64,000 nucleotides of DNA. It comes from Nucisporomicrobium flavum (GTDB lineage: Bacteria; Actinomycetota; Actinomycetes; Mycobacteriales; Micromonosporaceae). How positions within the stretch are numbered: position 1 is the first letter of the stretch; each line of letters opens with the position of its first letter. Below, one piece after another: positions 34,601 through 43,400 of the stretch. The notes under the pieces are model-generated. The model did no database searches. It saw nothing but the letters and a program-made list of their open reading frames with translations, and had not been told where the DNA came from. The stretch covers positions 1 through 64,000 of the forward strand of contig NZ_JADMLH010000016.1 of the NCBI RefSeq assembly GCF_016464385.1, in the 5' to 3' direction. The translations under genes and the position numbers were made by a program.

Positions 34601-34926
34601 GCGGCACCTCCGGCGGTGCCGGGGCGCAGGGCGAGCTGCCGGCCGGCCGCGGCGGCGTGGCGGCGCAGCCGGTCGGCCTGCTCGGCGAGGGCGGCGGCGC
34701 CGCTGTCGCTGAGCCGGTAGTAGCGGCGCAGCCGGCCGTCGACGGACTCCTCGCGGTCGACGGCGATCAGCCCCTGCTGGTCGAGCCGGTCGAGGGCGCC
34801 GTACAGGGTGCCGGGGCGCAGGTTCACCTCGCCGTCGGAGAGGCGGGCGACGGACTGGACGATCCCGTACCCGTGCAGCGGCTGGGCCGCGAGCGCGGTC
34901 AGGATGAAGAAGGTAGGTGCTTGCAC
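34597..34926 (-). CDS. PadR-family transcriptional regulator, probably leaderless
   Basis: A 109-aa PadR repressor: winged helix APTFFILTALAAQPLHGYGIVQ, recognition region LRPGTLYGALDRLDQQGLI, wing DGRLRRYYRLS, and a short C-terminal helix for dimerisation. GTG 34926 is exactly the family start and lies 7 nt after a near-consensus -10 box, so the mRNA probably begins at the GTG without a leader. The stop overlaps the downstream membrane-protein ATG. PadR pairs usually autoregulate and control the partner in response to phenolic or cationic compounds. Confidence 0.9.
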   Translation of the reverse strand: MQAPTFFILTALAAQPLHGYGIVQSVARLSDGEVNLRPGTLYGALDRLDQQGLIAVDREESVDGRLRRYYRLSDSGAAALAEQADRLRRHAAAAGRQLALRPGTAGGAA

Positions 34927-34933
34927 GGCGAGG

Positions 34934-34962
34934 ACAGTACGGTCGCCGATGTATATCGTCAA
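34934..34962 (-). promoter_or_regulatory. Near-consensus promoter of the padR operon
   Basis: On the minus strand: TTGACG (-35, 34962-34957), a 17-bp spacer containing ATATACAT, then TACTGT (-10, 34939-34934). The padR GTG lies 7 nt beyond the -10, in leaderless position. The ATATACAT element between the boxes resembles half of a PadR operator and would allow autorepression. Confidence 0.7.
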
Positions 34963-35070
34963 CCGTTGCATTGCGACCACGGGCTCACCGTCCGTTGATG
35001 TTCGCAGCGCTGTCACCCGCTCGAAATATCGGACGGATTCACTATGAATAGAGGACTGACTCGCGAGCTG

Positions 35071-35112
35071 ACATGCAACTTGCACGTGCGGTTCGCCGTG
35101 CAAGTTGCATGT
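35071..35112. repeat. Perfect 16-bp inverted repeat in a divergent intergenic region
   Basis: Arms ACATGCAACTTGCACG (35071-35086) and CGTGCAAGTTGCATGT (35097-35112) are perfect complements around the 10-nt loop TGCGGTTCGC. They lie in the 360-bp, AT-richer gap 34927-35286 between two divergent genes, so this is no terminator. It is a large operator or a hairpin in the leader of the gene at 35287. The only other thing I saw in the gap is the palindrome TCTCCGGAGA. Confidence 0.8.
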
Positions 35113-35286
35113 TCGCGGGTCTCGGACCTGCTGCTCCAACGTCGCCGCAACGGTTTGATCGTCCCGCCGGCTTTCATTCATGACCGTTTCTGAGATCTCA
35201 CCGGAATTCTCTTCCAGTCGATCTCCGGAGATGGAACTCTTCTAGCCAGACCGTAGCGCCAGCGACACGGACGGTGGTGGTACCGA

Positions 35287-35955
35287 ATGCGTCCAGACGT
35301 TCTCGTCGGTCCGAGCGAGTGGGTGGTCGAGCAGTTCGGCGACAAGGTCGCCGCCGAGCTGTGGACCCGGGTCCCCGAGGCATTGAGCACGGCGATCGAC
35401 CGTGAAGTCAACGCCCGCCCCTCGACGACACAGACCGCGGAACGGATCCTCGCCAACCCCCGGTGGCCCCTCCCGTACGAGGAACTCGTGCTGTTCCTCG
35501 GCACGCTGCCGGGAGCCGAGATCATCAGTGTGCCCCGGTCGGTCTACCAGCTCGTGGTCATCAACGGGCACGTGGTCGTCCCGTGGTGCTACGGCCAGTC
35601 GGCCGGCGACTCCATGCGCGACGCCCCGGTGGGCCGCTCGTTCGGGCGCCTCGCCCGGGAGCTGCTGCGCCGGTTCGGCCCGCCGTGGCGGCGATCGCAG
35701 GTCGAGACGCCGCTGCCGCTCGACGCCGTCGACGAGCGGGAGGTCGCGAAGATCTGCGCCGCGATCGCCCGGATCGAGCCCACCCCGGAGGTCGTCATCG
35801 CCGGGTACGCGGGCGCGCCGAACCTCGGCCTGCTCCGGGCCTGCCTCGGCGAGATCAAGTCGACGGACAACGGCTCGCTCAACTGGAGCCACATCGACGA
35901 CCTGCCCCTGCCGCCCCCGGTCATCCCGCGCCCGCGCCGCATGCAGTTCCCCTGA
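35287..35955 (+). CDS. Hypothetical protein
   Basis: A 222-aa soluble protein of no family I recognise. It opens MRPDVLVGPSEWVVEQFG and has helices near the N-terminus, a strand-rich middle (YQLVVINGHVVVPWCYGQS), a helical FGRLARELLRRFG stretch and a Pro-rich C-terminus. Ser, Asp and His occur without an obvious catalytic pattern. The ATG follows GGTGG. Upstream lies the perfect inverted repeat at 35071-35112, which may control it. It is convergent with the membrane protein ending at 35963. Confidence 0.65.
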   Translation: MRPDVLVGPSEWVVEQFGDKVAAELWTRVPEALSTAIDREVNARPSTTQTAERILANPRWPLPYEELVLFLGTLPGAEIISVPRSVYQLVVINGHVVVPWCYGQSAGDSMRDAPVGRSFGRLARELLRRFGPPWRRSQVETPLPLDAVDEREVAKICAAIARIEPTPEVVIAGYAGAPNLGLLRACLGEIKSTDNGSLNWSHIDDLPLPPPVIPRPRRMQFP

Positions 35956-35962
35956 CCCCGGC

Positions 35963-36379
35963 TCACGTGGGGAAGGCGCACATCCTCCACTCGTCGTCCA
36001 CCTCGTCGAGGACATAGACCTCGCCGGCCGTGGAGCCGTCCGCGCGGCGGATCTCGGCGCCGACCGTCGCCCGCCGGCGGTCGTAGTCGACATTCGTCGA
36101 CGTGATGCGGTAACCCGTGATGGCGTTCTCCACCGGCTTGGCGAGATCCTCGCGGGCGAACACCTCCTTGGCCTCGGCGCAGAGGCCGTCGTACCCCGCC
36201 GGGCTGAGCCCGTCGCGGTAGTCGTCGATGAAGGTGGACGTCGCCTTCTCGGCCGCCTTGTCCAGGTCCGTCACGTGCTTGAGCCGGAAGGAGAGCCGGC
36301 CGATACCGAGGGCGCACGCGAGGAACACGAGCACGAGCACCGTACCGAGCACGAACGGCCACTTCTTGCGCTTGGTCAC
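35963..36379 (-). CDS. Small membrane-anchored protein
   Basis: A 138-aa protein with a charged start (TKRKKW), one TM helix or uncleaved signal (about 8-27, PFVLGTVLVLVFLACALGIG), and an extracytoplasmic NTF2/DUF4878-like domain (FIDDYRDGLSPAGYDGLCAEAK; VDYDRRRATVGAEIRRADGS). Two Cys (near 68 and 134) could form a disulfide. GTG start with a weak site. Divergent from acdS with a 69-bp gap. Function unknown. Confidence 0.72.
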   Translation of the reverse strand: MTKRKKWPFVLGTVLVLVFLACALGIGRLSFRLKHVTDLDKAAEKATSTFIDDYRDGLSPAGYDGLCAEAKEVFAREDLAKPVENAITGYRITSTNVDYDRRRATVGAEIRRADGSTAGEVYVLDEVDDEWRMCAFPT

Positions 36380-36448
36380 GGCGCCACGATAAGGGCTGTC
36401 GATCTTTTCCGTGGTCCCGTACGGGCCCGGGGCTGCGAGAATGGCCGC

Positions 36449-37459
36449 ATGTCGCTGGATGACTTCGAGCGGTTCCCGCTGCTCTTCGGCCCCTCGCCCG
36501 TACACCGCCTGAACCGGCTCACCCGCGAGCTCGGCGGCGCGCAGCTGTGGGCCAAACGGGAGGACTGCAACTCCGGGATCGCGTACGGCGGCAACAAGAC
36601 GCGCAAACTGGAGTACCTGGTGGCCGACGCGCTCGCGCAGGGCTGCGACACGCTCGTCTCCATCGGCGGCGTGCAGTCCAACCACACGCGGCAGGTCGCG
36701 GCCGTCGCGGCGTACGCGGGGCTCAAGTGCGTCCTCGTGCAGGAGAGCTGGGTCGACTGGCCGGACAGCGTCTACGACAAGGTCGGCAACATCCTCGTCA
36801 GCCGCCTCGCCGGTGCGGACGTGCGCCTCGTGCGGGCCGGGTTCGGCATCGGGTTCAAGGAGAGCTGGGAGCAGGCCCTCGCCGAGGTCGTCGAGCGGGG
36901 CGGGAAGCCGTACGCGATCCCGGCCGGCGCCTCCGACCACCGCCTCGGCGGTCTGGGCTTCGCGGGCTGGGCACGCGAGGTCGCCGATCAGGAGGCGCAG
37001 CTCGGCGTCTTCTTCGACACGATCGTGGTGTGCTCGGTGACCGGCAGCACCCAGGCGGGGATGGTCGCCGGCTTCGCCGCGCTGGGCGACGACCGGCCGC
37101 GGCGGGTGCTCGGCATCGACGGCTCGGCGAAACCGGCCGAGACGTGGGCGCAGGTCGCCCGCATCGCTCGGGACACGGCAGCGCTCATCGGCGTCGGCCG
37201 CGAGCTGCGCGACGACGAGATCCTGCTGGACGACCGTTACCACGCGGGCACGTACGGCATCCCCGACGAGGCGACGGTGGCCGCGATGCGCCTGGCGGCG
37301 CGGACCGAGGGCATGGTCACGGACCCGGTGTACGAGGGCAAGTCGATGGCCGCGATGATCGATCTGGTGCCCCGGGGTGAGATCCCGGCAACGTCCACGG
37401 TGCTGTACGCGCACCTCGGCGGGCAGCCGGCGCTGAACGCGTACAGCGCGATCGTATGA
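36449..37459 (+). CDS. acdS: 1-Aminocyclopropane-1-carboxylate deaminase
   Basis: A 336-aa PLP enzyme that splits ACC, the plant ethylene precursor, into 2-oxobutyrate and ammonia. The PLP lysine is Lys50 in YGGNKTRKLEY. SNHTRQ, CSVTGSTQAGM and the C-terminal YAHLGG are present. Glu296 (VYEGKSM) and Leu323 (YAHLGG) correspond to Glu295 and Leu322, which distinguish true ACC deaminases from D-cysteine desulfhydrases. Length matches the roughly 338-aa norm. It is followed by an SDR gene with a 4-nt overlap. The usual Lrp-type regulator AcdR is absent. It implies contact with plants. Confidence 0.93.
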   Translation: MSLDDFERFPLLFGPSPVHRLNRLTRELGGAQLWAKREDCNSGIAYGGNKTRKLEYLVADALAQGCDTLVSIGGVQSNHTRQVAAVAAYAGLKCVLVQESWVDWPDSVYDKVGNILVSRLAGADVRLVRAGFGIGFKESWEQALAEVVERGGKPYAIPAGASDHRLGGLGFAGWAREVADQEAQLGVFFDTIVVCSVTGSTQAGMVAGFAALGDDRPRRVLGIDGSAKPAETWAQVARIARDTAALIGVGRELRDDEILLDDRYHAGTYGIPDEATVAAMRLAARTEGMVTDPVYEGKSMAAMIDLVPRGEIPATSTVLYAHLGGQPALNAYSAIV

Positions 37460-38193
37460 CGTCCTTCGTGGTCACCGGCGGCGGGCGCGGCGTCGGGCGC
37501 GCGATCGTGGAACGGCTGGCCCGCGACGGCGCGACCGTGGCCGTGCTCGAGGTCGACGCCGCCGCGCTGGACTGGGCCGCCGACCGGCCGGAGATCGTGC
37601 CGGTCATCGGCGACGCGGCGGACACGGAGGTGGCGGCGCGGGCCGCGGCAGCGGCGCCCGGCCCGCTCACCGGTTGGGTCAACAACGCGGCGGTGTTCCG
37701 CGACGCCTGGCTGCACGAGGACCCGGCCACGGTCGCCGACGTCATCGGCCGCAACCTGCACCCGGTGCTCGCCGGAACAGCCGCGGCGCTGCGAGCCGGC
37801 TGCACGGCCATCGTCAACGTGTCGTCGCACCAGGCGCAGCGGGCGGTCCGGGGCGCCCTCCCGTACGCGACGGCGAAGGCGGCGATCGAGGGCCTGACCC
37901 GGGCGGCGGCCGTGGACTACGGTCCGCGAGGCGTACGCGTCAACGCGGTGGCCCTCGGCTCGATCGCCACGGAACGCTCGGACACCCACCTGGACGGTCT
38001 CACTCCGGCGGCCGCCGAGCACTTCACCCGCGAGATCGCGGCGCTGCAACCGCTGGGGCGGATGGGGCGCACGAGCGAGGTCGCGGAGGTGGTGGCCTTC
38101 CTGCTGTCGGACGCGGCGAGCTTCCTCAACGGCGCGATCATCCCGGTGGACGGCGGCCGCTCGGCCCAGGGAAGAGATCCGGAGGAGGTCTGA
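37456..38193 (+). CDS. Short-chain dehydrogenase/reductase
   Basis: A 245-aa classical SDR: Rossmann motif TGGGRGVG (7-14), NNAA, catalytic Ser in NVSSH, and YATAK with Tyr and Lys; the C-terminal LSDAASFLNGAIIPVDGG is typical. Its ATG overlaps the acdS stop (ATGA), so both are translated together. Cofactor: the Rossmann loop after the second strand has Glu-Val-Asp, favouring NAD(H). It may process 2-oxobutyrate or another ACC-related compound, but the substrate is not readable from the sequence. Confidence 0.92.
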   Translation: MTSFVVTGGGRGVGRAIVERLARDGATVAVLEVDAAALDWAADRPEIVPVIGDAADTEVAARAAAAAPGPLTGWVNNAAVFRDAWLHEDPATVADVIGRNLHPVLAGTAAALRAGCTAIVNVSSHQAQRAVRGALPYATAKAAIEGLTRAAAVDYGPRGVRVNAVALGSIATERSDTHLDGLTPAAAEHFTREIAALQPLGRMGRTSEVAEVVAFLLSDAASFLNGAIIPVDGGRSAQGRDPEEV

Positions 38194-38228
38194 ACACTCC
38201 CCGCCACTCTTAACGTATATCGCACCCG

Positions 38229-38247
38229 GGGGCTTGCCGCAAGACCC
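38229..38247. promoter_or_regulatory. Rifamycin-associated element (RAE)
   Basis: GGGGCTTGCCGCAAGACCC, a 19-bp inverted repeat with TTGC/GCAA core, matches the RAE known from actinomycete promoters of rifamycin-inactivating genes and helR. It lies 59 bp before the helR start, in the 112-bp gap after the SDR. It marks induction by rifamycins. Confidence 0.85.
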
Positions 38248-38305
38248 GGGTGAACGCGCAAAATCGCTGGTCAGAGCCCTGTTTCCGGCGAAAGTGAGAT
38301 GCCGC

Positions 38306-40441
38306 GTGAAGCCGCTGACCGCCAGCGCGTTCGACCTGCCCGACCGTCTCGCCGCCAAGGCGGATCCCGCCCTCGTCGCCGCGGATGAGCGGCACTTCGC
38401 GGCCATCGCCACCAGCCTCGAGCGGTCGATCGCCGATCTCTCCGAGCGGCTGGAGGCCGAGCGGCGGGCGCCCGCGGGGAAGGGCCGGCAGGCGGTGGAC
38501 CGGGACACCGAGGTGCGCCGGCTCGAGGCCCGGCTGCGGACGTTGCGGCGCTTCGGGCTGGACCTGTGTCTCGGGCGGATGGTCGGGGAGGACGGCGGCG
38601 GGCCGGTGTACGTGGGCCGGCTCGGGCTCACCGACGGTTCGGGGCGGCGGTTGCTGCTCGACTGGCGTTCCCCGGCGGCGGAGCCGTTCTTCGGTGCCAC
38701 CCATGCGAACCCGATGGGGCTGGCGAGCCGGCGCCGGTACCGCTGGTCCCGGGGGCGGATCACCGACTACTGGGACGAGGTTTTCGCCGCGGACGGGGTG
38801 GAGGGGCACGCCGCCCTGGACGACCAGTCGGCGTTCATCGCGAGCTTGGGCAGCAACCGGTCCGCGCGGATGCGTGACGTGCTGGGCACGATTCAGGCCG
38901 ACCAGGACGCCATCATCCGCGCCGGGTCGCGCGGCGCGCTCGTCGTCGACGGCGGACCGGGCACGGGCAAGACCGTCGTCGCGCTGCACCGCACCGCGTA
39001 CCTGCTCTATTCCGATCCGCGGCTGGGGCATCGCCGGGGCGGGGTGCTGTTCGTCGGTCCGCACCAGCCGTACCTGGCGTACGTCGAGGACGTGCTGCCC
39101 AGCCTCGGCGAGGAGGGCGTGCAGTCGTGCACCCTGCGGGACCTCGTCGCGGAGGGCGCCACGGCGACCGCCGAGACGGACCCGGAGGTGGCCCGGCTCA
39201 AGGCCGACGCGCGGCTGGTCGGGGCGATCGACGCGGCCGTGCGGTTCTACGAGGAGCCGCCGACGCGGACGATGACGGGTCCGTCCGGCGACGCCGACGT
39301 CCGGCTGACCGCGGACGACTGGGCCGAGGCGTTCGAGGCGCCGGGACCGGGGATCCCGCACAACGAGGCGCGGGACGAGATCTGGGAGGCGCTGCTGACG
39401 ATCCTGCTGCGCAAGGACGACGGGAACGGGCCGGACGAGATGATCCGCCGGGAGCTGCGCACCGCATTCAACCGGGCGTGGCCGGTGCTCGAGGCCACCG
39501 ACATCGTCGGGGACCTGTGGTCGGTGCCCGCGTACCTGCGCAAGTGTGCGCCTTGGCTGAGCGTCGAGGAGATCCGTACGCTCCAACGCAGCGACCCGCG
39601 GGCCTGGACGGTCTCCGACCTGCCTTTTCTCGATGCGGCCCGGCGGCGGCTCGGCGACCCGGAGGCCTCCCGGCGCCACCGGCGGCACGAGGCCGTCCTC
39701 GCCACCGAACGGGCCCGGATGGCCACGGTGGTCGACGAGCTGATCGCGGCGCACACGTACGACGACGGTGAGGGCGTACTGGCCAGCCTGCGGCAGCTGG
39801 ACCTGCAGGACGCCCTGGTCGACGAGGCCGTCGTGCCCGCCGCGGACCCGGACCTGCTGGCCGGCCCGTTCGCGCACGTCGTCGTGGACGAGGCCCAGGA
39901 GCTGACCGACGCGGAGTGGCAGATGCTGCTGCAGCGCTGCCCGTCCCACAGCTTCACGATCGTCGGGGACCGCGCCCAGGCCCGGCACGGGTTCACGGAG
40001 TCCTGGCAGGAACGGCTCGAGCGGGTCGGGTTCGACCGGATCGCCCTGGCGTCGCTGAGCATCAACTACCGCACGCCACGGGAGATCATGGCGGAGGCCG
40101 AGCCGGTCATCCGGGCCGCGCTGCCCGACGCGAACGTGCCCACCTCCATCCGCGGCACCGGCGTTCCCGTTCTCCACGGTTCCGTGTCCGACCTGCACTC
40201 GATCGTCGACGGCTGGCTCGCCACGCACGCCGAGGGCATCGCCTGCGTGATCGGCGACCCCACGTTCCCGGGTACGGCCCGCGTCCGCTCGCTCGCCCCG
40301 GAGCTGTCGAAGGGCCTCGAGTTCGACCTCGTGGTGCTCGTCGACCCGCAGACGTACGGCACGGGCATCGAGGGCGCGGTCGACCGGTACGTCGCGATGA
40401 CCAGGGCGACCCAGCGGCTGGTGCTGCTCACGAGCCGGTGA
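38306..40441 (+). CDS. helR: RNA polymerase-recycling ATPase HelR (rifamycin resistance)
   Basis: A 711-aa SF1-like HelD-class motor. Starting region FDLPDRLAAKADPAL, coiled-coil arm (about 25-90), LLLDWRSPAAEPFFGA, Walker A GGPGTGKT (216-223), DEAQELTD, SINYRTP and the C-terminal VAMTRATQRLVLL are HelR hallmarks. HelR displaces rifamycins from RNA polymerase and recycles stalled enzyme. The RAE at 38229-38247 indicates rifamycin-inducible expression. GTG 38306 is selected by homology to HelR N-termini and has GTGAG 7 nt upstream; the frame continues further upstream across the RAE. No arr, rox or rph gene is adjacent. Confidence 0.92.
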   Translation: MKPLTASAFDLPDRLAAKADPALVAADERHFAAIATSLERSIADLSERLEAERRAPAGKGRQAVDRDTEVRRLEARLRTLRRFGLDLCLGRMVGEDGGGPVYVGRLGLTDGSGRRLLLDWRSPAAEPFFGATHANPMGLASRRRYRWSRGRITDYWDEVFAADGVEGHAALDDQSAFIASLGSNRSARMRDVLGTIQADQDAIIRAGSRGALVVDGGPGTGKTVVALHRTAYLLYSDPRLGHRRGGVLFVGPHQPYLAYVEDVLPSLGEEGVQSCTLRDLVAEGATATAETDPEVARLKADARLVGAIDAAVRFYEEPPTRTMTGPSGDADVRLTADDWAEAFEAPGPGIPHNEARDEIWEALLTILLRKDDGNGPDEMIRRELRTAFNRAWPVLEATDIVGDLWSVPAYLRKCAPWLSVEEIRTLQRSDPRAWTVSDLPFLDAARRRLGDPEASRRHRRHEAVLATERARMATVVDELIAAHTYDDGEGVLASLRQLDLQDALVDEAVVPAADPDLLAGPFAHVVVDEAQELTDAEWQMLLQRCPSHSFTIVGDRAQARHGFTESWQERLERVGFDRIALASLSINYRTPREIMAEAEPVIRAALPDANVPTSIRGTGVPVLHGSVSDLHSIVDGWLATHAEGIACVIGDPTFPGTARVRSLAPELSKGLEFDLVVLVDPQTYGTGIEGAVDRYVAMTRATQRLVLLTSR

Positions 40442-40471
40442 CGGGGGCGCACATCGGATAACCTGCGAAGA

Positions 40472-43400
40472 ATGCCCGAGCCGCAGCCCGAGTCGCCGAC
40501 CGTCATCCGGGACCGGGCCGTCTCGGTCGCCGACTACCTGCTGGCCGTACGCGCACAGATGGAACGCCCCGCGCGCGTCGTGCCGGCCGAGGCGCACTGG
40601 CTCGACGCCCTGCCCGCGCATCCCGCGTGCGAGGCCGGGCCGGGCGTCGACGGCACGAGCTGGCTGCGCGTGGGCCTGCCGGAGCTGCCCGGGTCGCCGC
40701 CGGTCCCCGCGGACCTGCGGCGCCGGTTGAGCGAGGTGAGCCCGGCGGCCGAGCCGGTGCTGGTCGACGAGCCCGCCGACGACGGCTTCGCGGCGTGGCG
40801 CGACGAGGTGTGGCGGCCGTGGTCGCTGCTGAGCCGGTCCGCCGAGCAGACCCGGGTGCTGCACCGGCAGCTGTTCGACCTGATGCACCAGGTCGACATG
40901 GCGGCGGCCACCACCGAGCTGGTGTGGGGGCACGGCATCCTGGAGACCGTCGTCGACGGCCAGCGGGTGCGCTACCCGCTCGTCGCGACGCCGGTCCTCG
41001 TCGAGTACGAGCCGGACCGCTCGCTGATCACGGTGTCGCCGCAGGGCCCGTCCCGGCTGCAGACCGACGCGCTGGCCGGCCTGGACGAACGCTACCTCGG
41101 CCAGCTGCTCGCGCTGGCTGGACCGGCCGGCACGCTCGAGGTGGACCTGTGGAGCGATCTCGACCGTCGTGAGCTCTTCGAACGCGCGCTGGGCCGGCTC
41201 GGGTACGACCGAGTCGTGACGGCGCCGGGCGAGGCGGCCTCCGGTCCGCACATCGTGGACACCGGTGTGCTGTTCGCCCGCCCCAAGCAGCGCCTGCTCC
41301 GCGGGTTCCTCGAGAGGCTGCGCGACCGGCTGCTCGCCGGTGACACCGAGGCGGTCGGCGCCCTCGCCGCGATCGTCGCGCACGAGCCCAGCCGGCTGCG
41401 GATGCCCGGCGACCGGCCGGAGGACTGGCAGCGGGTGGGGGAGCGGCTGCTCATGCCGTTGCCCACCAACGAGGCCCAGGAGTCCATCGCGCGGCGGCTC
41501 GCCGAGCACCGCAACGTGGCCGTGCAGGGGCCCCCGGGCACCGGCAAGACCCACACGATCCGCAACCTCATCTGCCACCTGATGGCGAACGGCAAGCGGG
41601 TGCTGGTCGTCGCGCAGAAGGAGGACCCGCTGCGCGTGCTCCGCGACGGCCTGCCGGAGGAGGTGCAGGCGCTCTGCCTGGCGGTGCTGGGGCGTACGAC
41701 GGACCAGCTCGTGCAGTTGCAGCTGGCGGCCCGCGAGCTGTCCGACCGGGCGGCCACTCTGGACCGCCCCGCCGAGGCGCTGCGGGTGCAGCGGCTCACC
41801 CGCAAGCTCGAGGAGGCCGAGCGGGAGCTGGCGCAGGCGCTCGGCGGCCTGCGCGCGGTGGCGGAGAACGAGGACGCGACGTTCCGCATCGACGGCGTGG
41901 ACCTCTCGCCGGCCGACGTCGGCGCCTGGCTGCGGGAGCGCGCCGCGGCCCACGGCGGCATCCCGGACCCGGTCGCGCCCTCCGACGAGCCGCCGCTGAG
42001 CGGCGACGAGTTCGCCGACCTGCTGGACCTCGCCGCCCGGCTCGCCCCAGCCGACCGCGCCGCGGCGCTGCGGCAGCTCCCGGACCTCGCCGCCCTGCCG
42101 GGCGCGGCGCAGGCCAAGCAGGACCGGTCCGATCGGCACGCGGCCGCCGAGCGGGTGTCGCGCCTGGAGGCGGCCGGGGTCGACCCCGATGCGGTACGCG
42201 CCCAGGGCGCCGGAACCCTCGCGGAGCTGCTGGAAGGCCTGCGCGACGCGGTGGCCTGGCTGCGCCGCCGTGAGGGTACGTGGACCGACCGGCTCGGACG
42301 TCTCGTCGCCGACCCGCACTGGGCCACGGTATGGGGCGACCACGTGCTGGCCACCGAGGAGCTGCAGCGTTCGCTGGCCGACCTGACCCGCCGGCTCGCC
42401 GGGCACCGCGTCGCCGCACCGCCGGCGCTGACCTCCGCGCCCAAGCGGCTGCTGGCCTCCCTCGCCGAGCTGCGCGAACGGTTCGCCGCCGGCAGGGGCG
42501 TCAACCGGCTGCTGCAGGCGGCTCTGTGGAAGCTCGCCGAGGACGTCCGGGTCGACGGCGAGCCGCTGCGTTCGGCCGACGACACCGACCTCGCGATCGC
42601 CTGGGTACGCCGCCACCAGGAGCAACGCCGGCTGGGCGAGCACTGGGCGGAATGGATCCAGCGCCTGGGCATCCCGCCGCGCGAGGGCGATCCGGAGGTG
42701 TGGGCGGGGAGCCTGCTCGCCGAGGCGGCACAGTCGCTCGCCTGGGACTCGCAGCGGTGGCCCGAGCTGTCCGTACGGCTGGCTCAGCTCGTACCCCAGG
42801 AAGAGCTGGACCTCGACGCGGCCCGGCTGGCGGAAGTCTCGGCGCTGCTCGACGACAGCCCGGTCGTGCTGGAGCTCGACCGGCTGGACGCGGCCGACCG
42901 GGCCGTGGCCGACCACCTGGCCCGATGGCCGCGGCTCGCCGCGGCGTGGCGCACCCTCGACGGCTGGGACGAAGCCCTGGCCGAGACGCAGCGGCTCCTC
43001 GCGCTGCGTCCCGACGTCACCCGGTACGGGCAGCTGCGCGACCGGCTGGCGGCCGTGGCCCCGGAATGGGCGGCGCAGATCGAGGCGGGAACCGTCCCGG
43101 CGGTCTCCGGCACGGCGTGCCTGCAGGCGTGGCGGTGGCGCCAGGCGCAGACCTGGTTCGACCTGGTCGTCGGCAGCGTCGACCCGGCCGTGCTGAGCCG
43201 CCGCGCCGAGCAGGGCCGGGAGCGCATCCGGCGGCTCACCGGCGACCTCGTCGTCGCGTCGGCGTGGCTGGAGGTCGCGAAGGCGCTCGACGACCGGCGC
43301 CGGGCCGCGCTCGCCGACTGGACCACCGCCCTGCGCAAGATCGGCAAGGGCACGGGACGCAGCGCCGCCGCCTGGCAGGCGCACGCCCAGCGGGCCATGG

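Noticed and set aside
35071..35112. Long hairpin as a transcription terminator
   Set aside because: Genes on both sides are transcribed away from it, so nothing needs terminating there.
38191..38221. TGAACA/TATATC pair as the helR promoter
   Set aside because: The spacer is 19 bp and the -35 is poor; only the RAE is firm.
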